A DNA stretch of 64,000 nucleotides from Embiotoca jacksoni (GCA_022577435.1 JAKOON010000005.1:17573724-17637723), one strand, 5' to 3'. Shown: positions 27,638 to 42,200, counted from the first letter of the stretch. The notes: generated from the letters alone by a model not told the origin. Numbers and translations are program-made.

Positions 27638-27801
27638 CACGTGAACGTCGCGGCTACAAACACAAACCTAGCGAGAATGATCTGCTCTGAGGAACGAATG
27701 CAGCCGTCAAAGCAACAACAACAAAAAAAACACGAACACAGCATTCACCGGCACTTCCGCAACAACACGGTGACGATTTCACGAATTGCATTTTGGGAAA
27801 T
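27638..27801 (-). promoter_or_regulatory. wwox: wwox proximal promoter / 5'UTR motifs
   Basis: Upstream of the wwox ATG (minus strand) lie an E-box CACGTG at 27638-27643, an ETS-type CGGAAGT (27753-27759) and TTTCCCAAAATGCA (about 27787-27800). The last resembles the ZNF143/Staf element found in many TATA-less housekeeping promoters. No TATA box was seen. The start site itself cannot be placed from sequence. Confidence 0.5.
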
Positions 27802-27839
27802 GGAGAGGGAGGGGGGGGGGGGGACTTGCGTCGGTTAGG

Positions 27840-29440
27840 TTGTTATTCTAGCAAAAGCCAGCATCCTTTTAGAGTAGATGTTAAATTGAAAGAGTCCGAG
27901 TTGGCAAAGATATCTGGGGTAATGTTAGGTTTGGGGAAACACGTAATTTAGGCTTTAAGCTTTAAGCTTGTTTTACCAGTTATTGCCTATTTTAATAGAA
28001 ATGTAGGCTACAGGACATCAAGAGACCCAAAGGCAGTCTGAACAGAAGGAGCCATTCACCCTTACGGGACAAGTCCCATCAGGACACTCCACCACCCACT
28101 CAACACCCAAGGATAATGAATGATAAGCAAGCAAAAGCCAGCCAACAGGGCCCATGCTGCCTCTAAACGCTCGTGCTACCGAATTAAAAAAAAATAAATA
28201 AATAAACATAAGAATTAACTGCAACATTTCTAATTTGATACCCTTCTTGGGCCTGTGTTCAGTGTTTATTCGCCACACTTGCGAGTTTGACGACTGCCTG
28301 TGTGACCTCCCCTGCACAGCTGCTTGTTCCCCATCTGCTCACTAGTTCTTTTGTGTGCAAAAACAGCAGTGTTCCCTTGTTCCTGCTCCTTTACCTGCCT
28401 GATCACCATATTGTTCACCCTTCGCAGGTGTCCTGCCTGTCTGCTGAGTCCATGTTTCTACATCGCTGCACAAATTCCACTGTGCAACAAAACTTTAGCT
28501 ATTTTTGTCTCACCAACTTAAGGCAGGCAGACTTCATTTTTTTACACTGAATTCAAATCTAGTCTCCAAGTGTAAGATTTTTCCCTGGCCTGTATTGGCC
28601 TCAGGAACAACTAGAGGCACTCCACTTTCCTTGTTACCACTTACATTGCCGTGTGAGTGAAATGGAACAAAAAAAAACAAAAAAAAGCAAAAATTATCAT
28701 TCAGAGAAAAAACAAATTTGGATTGAGCGTGCAAAAATACATTACAAAACAGGTATTGTTTTGCATGGGACAACATATTTTGTCAACCATTGTTATTAGA
28801 CAATAGGGCACTTGTGATAATGAATGAATAAAGATCATTTCAAATTGATAAAAAAAAAAATGTAGCCTATAAATAGCACAATGTTCAGTTCAGTTCTTCT
28901 ATTCTGTATTCAGCTTTGTAACGATGCATTTTCCAGCTAAAACAAGAGGGCTATAATATTAATAACAACGGAAATACTAGTACCTCAAGTTTGCACTGAT
29001 GTAACCTACAGTATGCTCCCTAAGTAAATGTAGCCTACTTAGTTACAGTCCCCCACTGAATATAGCTAACCTATTATAGAATAGACAGAAGGTAGGTAGG
29101 CAGGTAGGTAGGTATTTACTTTATTAATCCCCGAGGGGAAATTTTTTTCGCTACAGCAGCATACAGAAGCAATAAGATAATAATAGAAATAATAGAATAA
29201 AATAAAATAATAGAATAATAGAAAAGCAATAAAATAGCAGTAAATAGCAGTAAAAAAATATAAAATGCACAGTATATACAGTACATTATATATCTATATA
29301 TATTATATACAAACAAACCAAGAAACACAGTCAATGAAGAACAGGGCTTTAATAAAAAAAAATAAAAAAATAAAATAAAAAAAAAACGAGGATAAATCTC
29401 TCTCCGAGTCGCCTGGAACTGATTCAACTGGTGTCCTAAT
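27840..29440. other. wwox-nfat5 intergenic region
   Basis: About 1.6 kb between divergent genes, with no supported exon. It is AT-rich with A-runs and contains one copy of a dispersed repeat at 29,090-29,160. The open frames seen here lack any family resemblance. Confidence 0.7.
29090..29160 (+). repeat. (GTAG)n plus ACTTTATTAATCCCCGAGGGG repeat, copy 1
   Basis: GTAG-type units lead into TTTACTTTATTAATCCCC and GAGGGGAAATT, with a palindromic CCCCGAGGGG core, then a TCGCTACAGCAGCAT-like tail. This is a common dispersed repeat of teleosts. Two further copies lie at 41,583-41,650 and 63,387-63,425. Confidence 0.75.
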
Positions 29441-29539
29441 CTGTGTGCGCGACCTAAAACAAAGAAAAACAAAAATCAAGCAATATCACGACATTTATAC
29501 TCTCCTCTACGACTTGGAAGGAAAACCTCGCTGTGCGCT

Positions 29540-29614
29540 GAACGGCGCGCCACTGCGCACGCGCCTCCGAGAAAGAGGCGGGGCCAGGCGGCGGGCCGAC
29601 CAACCGTGGTCGAG

Positions 29615-29645
<31 letters not shown>

Positions 29646-29740
29646 CGTCTCGACGTAGCACGAAACGTGTCTCCTCTCAGCGGAGACACACACACACACA
29701 ACCAACGTGAGACGTGCTAGATAACGGGGTTTTTTTTTTT
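29540..29740 (+). promoter_or_regulatory. nfat5: nfat5 CpG-rich promoter / 5'UTR
   Basis: A GC- and CpG-rich block 190-390 bp upstream of the nfat5 ATG. It contains an NRF1-like TGCGCACGCGC (29554-29564), an Sp1-type GC box GAGGCGGGGCC (29575-29585), a (GT)n tract at 29615-29644 and a matching (AC)n tract at 29686-29702, which can pair. No TATA box was seen. The exact transcription start is unknown. Confidence 0.6.
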
Positions 29741-29928
29741 TTTTTTGAATTGAAAGTTTTGCTTTTGCCGACTTAAGAGTGTTTCGATGTTATACTCTGT
29801 ATATTAAAACATTCCGCTTGATAAAAAAAAAAAAAAAAAAAAACAACGTTATATTTATTGGCTCCGAGCAGCCGACTCCGTTTCCACTAAAGAGTGTCCG
29901 CTTCTCCTCCCCTCGATGAAGCGCTGCG

Positions 29929-30001
29929 ATGCCCTCTGATTTTATATCCCTCCTTAGCTCGGATATCGACCTCAATTCCCCTAAATCTCTATACTCTAAA
30001 G
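29929..30001 (+). CDS. nfat5: nfat5 coding exon 1
   Basis: The exon encodes 24 codons from MPSDFISLLSSDIDLNSPKS to LYSK, then G before donor GTAAGA. It is joined to exon 2 across a 7.6 kb intron. The human alternative segment between LYSR and ESVYDLL was not found. Confidence 0.93.
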
Positions 30002-30190
30002 GTAAGATTTGACTAAAGAAAGGTTTACCGCTGATCCGTTGTGTCCTTGTTTGACAGGAAGTGATACGATTCGTCTCGATAGCTCATGTGAAGGTGCTAG
30101 CTAGGCAGCGGTTAGCTTCTTCTTTTTTTTTTTTCCCCCTGCTGTTAGCCAGACTAGCTTAGCATAGTTAGTTGGCTGCATTTGGCTTTT

Positions 30191-30225
<35 letters not shown>

Positions 30226-33200
30226 CATTGGGGCGACTGACTGGGCTACCCGGCTGGTTAGTTAGTGGTCCGTGTCGCATGCGTAGAGGAAGCGTGGCAG
30301 GCTGGGCTTACACGACTAATCATCACGGTAATAGGTTCGATCGTGATGAGTGTGATTTTTAAAAAAATCGGGTCATTTTAGGCTGATGGCCGGTATCATG
30401 TTAAGATGCATAAATGAGCTAACTACGTGTGGTTGTCCTCCTCCTCCTTCCTCCTCCTCCCTCCTCCTCCTTGCTCCTCCAGCCACCACATTTCTAAGTG
30501 GTTTAAACGTACTTAAATGTCGGTCGGATTCTGCAGAGGTGTGCACACAATATCGCAAGGACAAAAAGAAGTAGTGCATGGCTGACCTGAGCCAGGAGTT
30601 ATCCTCCTCACGGTCTCTGGTTTCACTGGAAGTATGCAGTTATTTGGCACTTCAAAGCTCGCAGCATACTATCCTGCCTGTCAGGGATTAAAAAAAAAAA
30701 AAAAAAAAGAGAGAGAGGGGCCCTCCAGTGCCAAATTGCATCTCTGATTCCGCTGCACACGTGTCAGCCAACTGTTATGTTATTATTAGGAAGGTGTTGC
30801 TGCATCATCTGCGACCAACAACGTTAACTCATGTCGTGAAGCTTGGGGGTCTGTAGACGTGTAAAGGCTTTTTTTTTTTTTTTTTTGGCTGCACTTTGGC
30901 TCCAGATCAATTCCATATCTATTTACAAGTGTGTCTGCTTCATGTGTAAAGAAACTGTGTCTGAATGTGCTACTCGACACTGGCAGCTATCACGGTTGTG
31001 GCTTATTTATGAGCAAGGCTTGTATGTTGCTCGCCGCTCTTTAAAAAGTGGAAACGCAACCTGAGATGTGTGGATTTTGCATTTTCTTAATATGTTGGTG
31101 GCTCCACATTGCTTCCCCTCCTCCCCCTGCAGTTGGACCACCTTGTCTTAAATTTTAATCCACATTTTGAACACCAGTGGGTACTGACCTAACAGTCTTA
31201 ACTCGCCTGCTGGTCTCACATCTGTCTGGCTGCTATGTATAAGGGTGCTCATGAGCCAAACAGAAAGCTTTGCTCTGTGACCCTGAAATGCTCAGTTGAG
31301 ACTGCCATATGGTCACCCTGTATCACAAGATGAGTGTTTATTTATATCTCGGTAATTGGGGTATGTGCTCGCTCGTGTTTGGGTCAAGGTAGCGGACATG
31401 CTCGTCAAAGATCGAGTGGGAGACCTTGTGTACAGTGTGTCGTACTGTAAGTGTGAGAGGAGACGACCGGTTGGGCTGCCAGAATAATTACATCAGTTTA
31501 GTTGGTCGTGGTTTTTTTCTGGCTCCAAATGGTGAACCGGAAAGTGAGCCATAGAAACACTAACATGTAGCAAGAAGTGCGGCGTGCGGATTATCTGGCT
31601 ATTTGGGATTACCTCTGGTTTTCTGGTATCCTGAAGGTGACTTCCTTTTAACGGCTCTGGATCACCATGGTAACAGCCCAATCAGATCCCCAGATATCCC
31701 GTTATTATTCCTACTGGTCCCTGGCTGGGGCGAAACAGTTTGTAGTAAAGTGACAAATCATACAGAGCCACAGATATTTTTAGAGATCATTTGAATTGCT
31801 TTGCTGTTCCATGTGTCAACCTGGTTTTAAAAAAAAAGCTCCCAACAAATGTAGGGATAGTATATTACATAAAAAACTACATGAAAATAATAGGTACTTT
31901 ATATTTGCCCAAAGAATATTTACTTCCTGGATTTCTGACAGTGTCCGTGCTTATACTGTCTTGTTTCATCACTGCAACTCAGAACATCATGAGGAGACTT
32001 TTTGATGATAATTAGAAATAAAAACGAAATGCTTTTATTATAAAAGTAATGCACTCATTGTCTAATATTTCCCATAATTATAGATGCACCATTTCATCAG
32101 ATAGACCTTGTCTGTCCTGTGTTCTCTGATTAGGAGCCGAAACAACCTAACATTACTTGTAACTATTTTATGCGCATGACATATTTGTAATAGTTTGTTC
32201 AACAGATAAAACAGCAAAAATATGTTCTCTTATTTGAAAGACTTTTTCTTTTTTTAATACTTTCTGCAACTATTTACATCCTTATCCTTACTTTGATATT
32301 TTCAAATTATAGTTTTTATATCTTATTCTATTCTAGTTCTGTAATCATATCGTTTACATTTCACCAGGTGGAGTACTTTTTGCTGTGTCAAAATTTACCA
32401 GCAGGCATCACCATTTTATCTCGTATCATGTTAAGTACTTCAATCATGGTTCTGACGATGTCACTTCTTTCACATAAACACGCTCGTAGCCTCATAAGTA
32501 GTAAACAGAGCCAGGCGCTAACCAGCTGAGCCATTGGCAATTAGCTTCATGATGCCGGTTGTCCACGACAGCCAATGTTTGGCTCAGCGAAGCCAGATGA
32601 CCCCAAGAGAGCTGGGCTAATGGCCGTGCCAGTGATAAACTCTGTGGTTGCTGTATATTGCATTGAAGACGTCACGGTAGTTTCAGGAAATTTTACATTT
32701 TGAGAATAGCTGGGTGAAGCCTGGAATTCATCATGGTAAATATGAAACCTGAGTTTATTTTTGTTCCTTGCGGTGCCAGAATTGAGTCTATTCATATCTG
32801 TGACTGCATCTGTTAGGCTCTGTTCACTGTCAGTCACCTAAGACATACGAGAAAAAATGACAGCTCCTCCTAGATATAATCCTTTAAAAGCAGACCGCCT
32901 CATGACTTTAAATGATGCGTGCATGTCGGTTTGTGTTTGCTTGTTCAGTGCGCCTTTTATAACTGGTTATTTTCAAACTAGGTTGACAACCTCAAAACTT
33001 GTTTTAGATAGGTCAAAATACATATGGGATGCATTACTGCCGCAGCAGTTGGAGCCCCTCATGTGTTAGTATACATGTGGACCATAAAGCAACCCATAGT
33101 TTTTTATCCGATTTTTTTTTTATATACAATGGAGGACAGAAACTGCCAAAAATAACAAATATTCCTTTCTTTCTTTCTTTTTTTGTTTTTGTTTTGGTCC

Positions 33201-36200
33201 TCCATACCACAATCTTTAAAGGCTGATAAAGATTATAGACTGTTTCCCAAGTTGCAACTGTGTTTTCTGTGCAGGTAGCTGTCAGGCTGCCATCTTTGTT
33301 TTCATTTGGAAACAAAGGTGCAATTTGGAAATTGAAACGGTTGGAATCTTCAACAACTGTAAGTGTTTTTCTGGGTTATTCAAGTATTACTGGTTAAAAT
33401 CAAAGGTTGGTTGTGTGACTCAAATATATGCCAGTACATCAAGGGCACAAGCTGGGGGCTACCATTAATGTATCTTTGGGGGCGATGTACACTACATTTG
33501 TTTAGATTTGAGTTGAGATTAGTTTATGCACCTAATGCGCATTAGCAAAAACAGGCACAAAAAAAACGAGACTAAAAGAAAATCAAATACAGTTTGTAGC
33601 CATTCCTTTGATTAATTTCAGTTTCAAGGTAAATGGAGTTGGTGTAAAGGGCCAAAAATGGCATTCTTTGTGGTTGGAGTGCAGTGAGTTGCTCCTTTGT
33701 CTGCTCTCTGGCTTCAGCATATCGTTATGTGTTCAAGAGTGTAATTGAAGCAGCTATTGTTGGGCACTGAGATGCATTCTTGGTCTGCATATTTTTTTAT
33801 TTGCAACAAAAACATGGCCCTCATGAATTGTCAATTCATCTTTCATCCCCCTTCTTAGCCCCAAGCCAGCTGCAAAGAATAAAAATGGACTAGTGGCCTT
33901 GCCATTTGGCAAAACCTTTAAAGCATGTGTAATGTGAGCAGTGCATAACTATGAGATGATGTAATTTAATTGTTCTAAGTGTAGGTTAAAGTCATTCCAC
34001 CGCCTGGCTGGCGAGTCTATTCCGGCCCTCTTTCTAGGCACACTCTGACCAGCTTGTAGATCTGCGTATATAAATTTATACATATATCATTAGATTTCTG
34101 AAATGCCATTTGAGACAAACACCAAAATCCTTTCCAGGAACACTACCAGTGTCCAGAATTCTCTTGGGAACAGAAGGGGGAGTTAAACTTCTTTTCAACT
34201 GAAGCTCATCTGAGAGTCAGGATTATAGTATGTTCTCTTGTTATGTAAGTCTTAAGACTCTCTTAATCACACAAGGAGATAATTAGATTAAAATGCTTAC
34301 ATTTCAAAGTAAGGCCACTTCTCCAAGATTCTGTGTTTTTGGATACTCTGTGTTGTGTACTGTAAGTACCCCTGAAGAAGGTCCTTATTCTGTCCACAAA
34401 GTATGAGAAAACAAATAAACATACTTCAAGTTAGAGTCTCAAACATGATGTAACGTTAAAATGGAATATCAGAAACCTTCAACTTCTCCTTGTGTGCTGT
34501 TGTTACGGTTGTTTGTTCTCTGTGCAGCTGTATGACAACAACTTTGGGCTTCCTCCCTCGGGCTCAAACATGTTTGTAGAAACTTGTTTGTATTCAGTGC
34601 GTTCTCTGAAGTATTGTTTTGATAAACTGAGTGTAGGCAAAGCCTTGTTAATAATTAGAGCTGCTGTTGGCAGAAAAATTATCTGTAACACTTTTGATAA
34701 CCAAATAATTTTCCTCATTTTTCAGAGCAAAGATGTCGAATATTTCTAGTTTCAATGCCTCTTTTTTTATATATATATTTGATGGTACACTACATGTCTT
34801 TGGAGTTTGAACTGGTTGACAAATCAAGACATTTGAAGACATCACTGGTCTGTGGGAAATCAAAACCACCATTTTTCACTATTTACTGTCATTATCGTGA
34901 AAATGAAAATAATGAAAGTGTTTAATTGCTGCCCTGGTGATTATTTCTGTTGATTATTTTTCCTGAATTCTCCTCTTGCACAGGCTACAGCACACAGTCT
35001 GTATACATATATACAGACAGTGTTTTGCATGCTGCTCCCTCCCAGGGTTTGGCTGATCAGTGTAACCAAAACATTGAATACAATCCAGACGAGGCATTGG
35101 CACACTCAAATAAAGACACTGACCGAGCATCAGTGTGATAATGAATTTGTGTGAGCACTGATTATCCATCATATATGTTTAAGATCATTTGAGTAAATAT
35201 TATATACAACTATACTAAACATTTGTGCGCATGAAAACACATATACTGAATGTGGGGTAGAAAAACAATATTGACATCATTGATATTGACTTTTATGGAT
35301 GATAAACTTTGTGGGAGTTATTTTTCTTTACTGACACTAGAAAATGCCTCTGATCTTATAAAAATCCTTTCTGTAGGTTTCCCATCATAATCAAATCCTT
35401 GATGCCTTAACATCACTTTTGTAATTTTTTTTTTAGGTTGGTACATTTGTAAAGCTCTGAATTTCATTATTCAGATTTTCAGTTTGATGAACCTTCTGCT
35501 CCACTGGACTAAAGAGTTTATGTACAAAGTTTATTTCTGATCAACAACAATTTACCTCCACTGTTATATTTATGAATAGCTTTACTGATGAGTGCCTTTG
35601 TCTTGATGAAACACACATGAACAATGAGCTTTTTTTATTTATTTAATTTTTTTTACAGTTTACTGATTTTCTGTTGTTGTTCTGGAGTGCTCTGCAACCT
35701 GCGAGCACTCGGGGAGAGCGAATGATTTATGCCCCATTCAGACCAGCGCACTGAGCACAGTGACACGCTTTAACCCACTGTTGACTCATTTTGATCGGGT
35801 CAATACATGTCATCCAACCTGACTTCGTGACACTCCTACCAGTCTGGGACAGAAGATGCTCAGCTCGGTGAACAGTCTTTTCTGTTCGTTATTCTGTATG
35901 ATGTAATGTGCCTCTGCTGTTCGGCAGTAGGATGTCGTGTTCCTACTGATGTATGCAGTGCGAGTCATAACATTTGTTCATATGTGACTTGCTGCTGTAG
36001 GTCCTATGCAGTTTTGAACACGTATTCAGTAGACCTACATCATACACGCCTCTCCTGTGTGAAAACGACTGAGGTCATGTCGGGTTTCCAGCCAGTCTGT
36101 AATACAGCCAGCAACAAAGACTCACTTTCTTCGCACAAAGAACAACAGACGAAGATAGAGGGATATTGTGAGGCTCATGCACACTTTGAAGTTTGCTTTA

Positions 36201-39200
36201 AGGCCACATTAAAGTTTATTATATAAGCCTTTGTCCAAGACATCCAGATTTATGGAGATGGTTTTCTTTGCTAAACTTATTTTTAAAAGCTGTGTAAATA
36301 CACCGAGTTGATGTGTTTGGTTTAAAGGGATAGTTCACAGAAAATGAGACGGTTATTGACAATACTCTCGTCACTGAAAGATACTTTAGTTTTCTACCTG
36401 CGTGGGACACTGGCACTTGGGAGATGTGTTTGTGCTGCAACAGGATCTACTGCAATCGATAGAAAGTTTTGTTGTATTTTTAAAGCCAATATTCCTTTAA
36501 GACGTAGGCCAGCGAATAAGCAAAAGAACATGGAGTGTGCTTCCATCTCAGTGCTGTCTGTGTCGAACTGCTGTGCGGTGTGTGGTTCTTTGTGTGAACT
36601 CTGGTGACGTTGTGTTGCCGCTCCCTCGGCAGCATCGTCGACGTCACAGAAGTGTGAGATCGTGTGTCTTGTCAGCTTCATCATTCTGCTGGTGCCGAGT
36701 CATAGCCAAGTGTCAGATGACTACTACACATGCTGGGCACTGCCGATGCACAGCTGAAATATCCCTGTCCGGGTGTTGATAGGTGTCTGTTTCTTAGCAA
36801 CCAGAGTATCTAATCACGTGTTTATCTGCCATCAAATATGGTTTATTCCAGTGTGGCTGCAGTGGTTCGTTATGTCTTTGGGGAATCATGGGCCATCAAA
36901 TATCGCCACGTCTCTGGGTTTTATTACACTCAACGCCAAGGGAGGCTAATTTAGTTTGTCATAAGATACCGTGTGTTGTATTAATGTTGACTGCAGAATT
37001 CTTTTGGCGATGTGGGAGGATTTCTGGTCATGAGACTCGGGTGGAAATAACAAGCAACTTGAGTGATACATAGTAGTGGTTCTGTTATTTCCAACAGGAT
37101 TGCAATAGTGGAAGTGAAATTGACTGTTAACTCAATTACTTTTTGTGGAAAAAAATGTAAAACTTTATTGACTACATCAGTTGTAGTTGTATTGCATTTC
37201 AAGGCAGTGCTGCATTAGCTTTCATTTTAGGCCCAGATAGAAGCAAGCAGCCTTATGCGACCCTTGTCGTCCTGTATTGTGCATCGTAAGTTAATAGTAC
37301 TGTATGCTTGGTATTTAAAGGGTTAAACTGTGACTGCACCAGTTTGTGTAAACTAACAGCAGAGGCAGATGTTGTTTTGCAATTCTGCCATGATGGTAGC
37401 TAATTTGAGCTGGTCCCACTATTCCTGAACAGATGTTAGGGGGGCCTGCTTAGAAGTATCTCCACCTGAGAGGAGAGGATGTGAATTGTTTGTAGCTACT
37501 TGGTCCTGCAATAATAATAAAGTAACAATAATCTCATCTATGTTTTTCAGAAACTAATTTATCTTCTCCTGTTCATCCATGGCAGAGTCAGTATATGACC
37601 TCCTCCCAAAAGAGCTCCAGCTCCAGCCGCCGTCCACCGAGACAGACCCACCCACCATGAGCCAGAAGAGTGGGGGAGAGGCGGGACCTCCGCCCTCTGC
37701 AGCCCTGGCCTCAGGTGAGCTACCTGCCCAGCTTATGAACACCATGATCTGGGATCAGTTTCTCCAGAACAAACTATTCCCCAAGTCAGCAGGGGTGACG
37801 AAACTGATATGGCCTTGTATGAATGTCTGGGGGCAACTTCACCCTTTCATCTGATCCTGAGGCAATATTTGTGATGAAAAGAGATCATACACTAGTATAG
37901 TATTTATTTTTAAATCAAAAGTATTTCAATACTGCTCACATTATATTAGATGTTTTTTTTATATTTCACTTTGATATATTGGCGGGTTTCCTTGTTCTAC
38001 ACACAGTGGTACTGAATGAAGGGTGGGGGCCGAGTGTTAAAGCCCAACTGGACTTGAGCTGAATTAGGAACCGTTAGTTTATCCATTATTGTAAAGAATC
38101 AATCTTGTTGTGTTGATGGGCCGGTCCGTTAGCTTCCTTGACACTGTCACTGTTTGGTGACCACGTTAGACACTTTAGTGTGACATACACTACATGTTAT
38201 AATCCAGGCAGCAGCATGGGAAGAGGCACTGCTTACCTTGACTCTCTGTGTTTGGACTTTGATATTCACCCAAACTGCAACTCCAACGAGTACCTGCAGC
38301 TCATCACCCAACCAGTTCACTTTATACAACTGAAGTGAAAAAAAGAGATAAAAAAGAAAAGTGGTTTTTTTTTTGTTTTTTTTTTTTTTATAAATCATTA
38401 GGTTTCATTTCACACAAAGCTCAGTTAATATCTACCTAACCCATCCAATGCTAGTGTCAGTGACTGTGATTTAACTTTCTCTTTGCAAGAATAGTCTTGG
38501 TCTGTATTTACTGGACAGGATTCCTCTGAATAACAGCTCCAGAAATGCTGAGTTTGCATTAACAGCATGCTAACATAGCTTGTTTTTTATCATTTCACTC
38601 TTTTTTTTTTCCTCTCTTTTTTTCTCTCTTTTTTTTTTTTTGATGCTTGTGCTTAATGTTTTTTTTTTGGCACGTGGCTTTTTAGGCAGCTAAAATCAGG
38701 CTGGTCCAGCTTTAGAGATGATGCTGATCCAGATACCGTCCTTCGGCTTAAGCAGTCATCTCCGACATCGCCTGTGTTACCACATTATATTGTATCATGA
38801 TATGATGTGTCGCATAACACAACATACTTTTCTTTCTTCTTTTTTTTTTTTATAAAACAACGAGAACACCTTATCTCATTTGATGCAGCACGTCTCTCTG
38901 AGGATGTCAGTATAGCATGGTGTGGTTTTAGAAGGCCTTAACAAGGGCTTAAAGCAGAAGCAGCCAGCGCTCATTTCTAATTCACACATACTTCAATACA
39001 CACTTATACAACAGAAGGTCGTCTGTTTGAGCTTGCAGCTAAATGATTAATCGACCGCCATGTTTCAAAGAAGCTGACATTTTCAGTGATTACGAAGGTT
39101 CTGTCTCTTCATGAAAGAGTGAAGTTGCCCCTAGCAATCGTTGGACTGTCTTTTTAAATATCATTTAGCAAACGAAATGTGGTCTGATCTTGGATCATGG

Positions 39201-42200
39201 TTCACGGCAGCCAGCATCAGCTATAACTGTAAGAGATTCTAGTCTTGAGTTTCATCTAAAGAGCGAACTAACTGGTCAACAAGTCATGTTGGAGAGAGCG
39301 CTTTTGTTAACGCTACCTTTTCCCTGTCCTGTGTGACTCAGCAGGCCCTAAGCAGTGCTGATCAAAAGCATGACTACTGTAATGTCCTTCAGATCATCAT
39401 TAACCAAATACACGTGCTTCAAAGTGTCTAGAAATAATGAACTTCAAAAGTTACTCCTTCCTTCAGTATATTAACTCATCCAATTTACTGATTGACAGAA
39501 GTTGAGTCTTGAATGATCAGCTCTCTTGTTGCTCATTGGCTGTCTCGTTTTTATTGCAGGAAGTTCCCTCTGAGGCAGGGAGTGTCTGCATATAAAATGG
39601 TCTGCAGTTCACTGCTCCATAGGTCAGAGGCTTGTTTATTCTGTCTCCATGGCTACGCTCAGTCCCAACCAAATCTTCCAATTGGCATGCGCAAACTACT
39701 GTTTACTACTGAATGCACATTGCACAAACTGTACTGTAACCCTGGCAAATTTAATTTGGCGCCACATTCTCAGCTTGCAAATTTGGCTGTACAAGAAAGT
39801 TTGACCAGATTTTGTTATGTTTCTTTCTGGCAATGTGTATGTAACAATTTGTAGCTTGCTTTTGTTTTTGTAAACAAAGCATGTCAGTTTTGTCACATTG
39901 ATTTTAATTGAGAGGTTTTGTAGGAATCAAAACATTGTGGGACCTATAGTACCCTTCTCAACTTTAACTTCAGAACATTTGATCAATGCTTGACATCTCT
40001 CGCATGCACAGTGAGAGCATATAACCCACATACTGATGAAATTAGAGTTGGGAAGAGGGGAAATCAATACAAATCATGCACAAATTCAGCTGCTTGAATG
40101 GGACTGCTAGCCTGCTCTGTGCTGAACATCTGTCCTAACTTCTTTATCTGTATATACTACTACAGATGCCACCTCTTCCACCTCCAGCCCCTCCGCCTCA
40201 TCCTCCCTGGCCATGGGAGTTCCATCCACTGGCCCCTCTACCTCATCCTCAGACCACCTCAAGGTTGCCCAGCATCTCCACTCCACCGGAGGGGATGGAG
40301 CTGGAGCTTCAGAGATGCAAGGTATGGAGGGTGGCGTATCTGCCCCCAGCAGAGGCAACAGTGGAGCAGTAACCGCAGCAGGAGATATAGGGTCAGGAGT
40401 GATGTCAGGGCTAGGAGTCCAGCAGCCTCAAAACACCCCATCAAAGCGACGGCCTGTGTTGAGCATATCCCCGCCACCTGAGGACCTATTTGATGAGAGT
40501 CAGATGTCTTGCCAAGAGGAACCCACCGCATCGGGTGCACCAGGTCCAGACTCGGAGCATAGCAGCAGCATGTGGGCTGATGATTCCGTCTCCAACTTCA
40601 GCTTGATCAGCTCCATCTCCTACAACGACAACACAGAGGTACCACGGAAGTCTAGAAAACGCACCCCTCGCCAGCGGCCTGGCCCCAAGCCTGCTCCTCC
40701 AGAGGACAGCATGGATGTGTTCGATGCTGACAGCGCCAAGGCCCCTCACTTTGTCCTATCCCAGCTGGGCACTGACAAGACGAGTCCCATGGCCAGGTGG
40801 GGTGACCATTGTCCAACGCAAATTCTGTCACTTTTAATCAGAGTACCTCTGCCCCCCTGTAGGGATACTGTAAAGGTCATTTCATTTGATTTTGTCTGGG
40901 GTGATTCCATCTCTGGATGTCATACTAATGTCATTGTCATTTTTGTTGCCCTGCAGCTCTCATGAGTCAGGGACTGCAGTGAAAGGTGGGTCACTGTGTA
41001 CTCAGTTCCCCCAGAGGAGTGATGGGAAGGAGTTAAAGATCCTGGTGCAGCCAGAGACCCAGCACAGAGCTCGCTATCTGACCGAGGGCAGCAGAGGTTC
41101 TGTCAAAGATCGCACACAGCAGGGATTCCCCACTGTCAAGGTTTGACTGCAAATGCCACCAGCTGCGCTTCTTAACACGGGGGGGGGATATCAACACCTG
41201 AGGTGGTAAAGCTGAATACGGCCAAATATATACAGAGCACTGAGTGTGGAGTTCTGTGCGCGACAAGAGAATATCATGCCAGTGCAGACACACCACAATT
41301 ATTCATTCCAACCACTACCCGTAAGCAAATTTCTTCCGAGTTACATCAAAAGCTTGTTTTTACAATACCAATGCCAATATTCAGAGAGCAACACTTGAAA
41401 ACCTATCTTTACCTGTTGCTGATAAACCCAAATAGGGAATAGCGCATGCCTTATATTCAATGATAAGGCACTTATCCCACGACTGATTAAATTGAGACTG
41501 TGGTTCTACTGTGTTTAAACTATGAAGCAGTCAATGAAATGAACCTGAAATTCATCAGTGCACATGTACTGTTTGATATCAAGGTAGGTAGGTAGGTAGT
41601 TACTTTATTAATCCCCAAGGGGAATTTTTTTTTTTTTTGCTACAGCAGCATTTATAGATACAGGAAAGCAGTAAAATCACAGTAAAAAAAAAAAAATATA
41701 TATATATATATATCAACTGGAAAGAAATTCTAGAACGTTTATTGTCGAACAAATGAATGTCATAAATTTCTCATCCTTATGTATCATGAGATCCATTCAC
41801 GGAGTAAATCGACCTGGCTCTTTTAATGCATTACATTAAACTTATGAGTGTGCATGTTGTTTTTGTACATACTCATTACTAGATATGGATGCTTCTTTGT
41901 CTATTACTGGGCTTAAAACTAGTTTTATCGGTAATCGTGTCATGTTTTCTAATATTTGTGACGGTCAAGCTGTTCATACATTTTTTTCCCCTGCCCACAG
42001 TTGGAGGGCGTCAGTGAACCAGTTGTGCTGCAGGTGTTTGTAGCGAATGATGCAGGCAGAGTGAAGCCTCACGGTTTCTACCAGGCGTGCAGAGTGACAG
42101 GACGCAACACCACTGCCTGCAAGGAGGTGGACATCGAGGGCACCACTGTTATCGAGATCTCTCTGGAGCCCAGCAATGACATGACACTCGCGTAAGCTTA

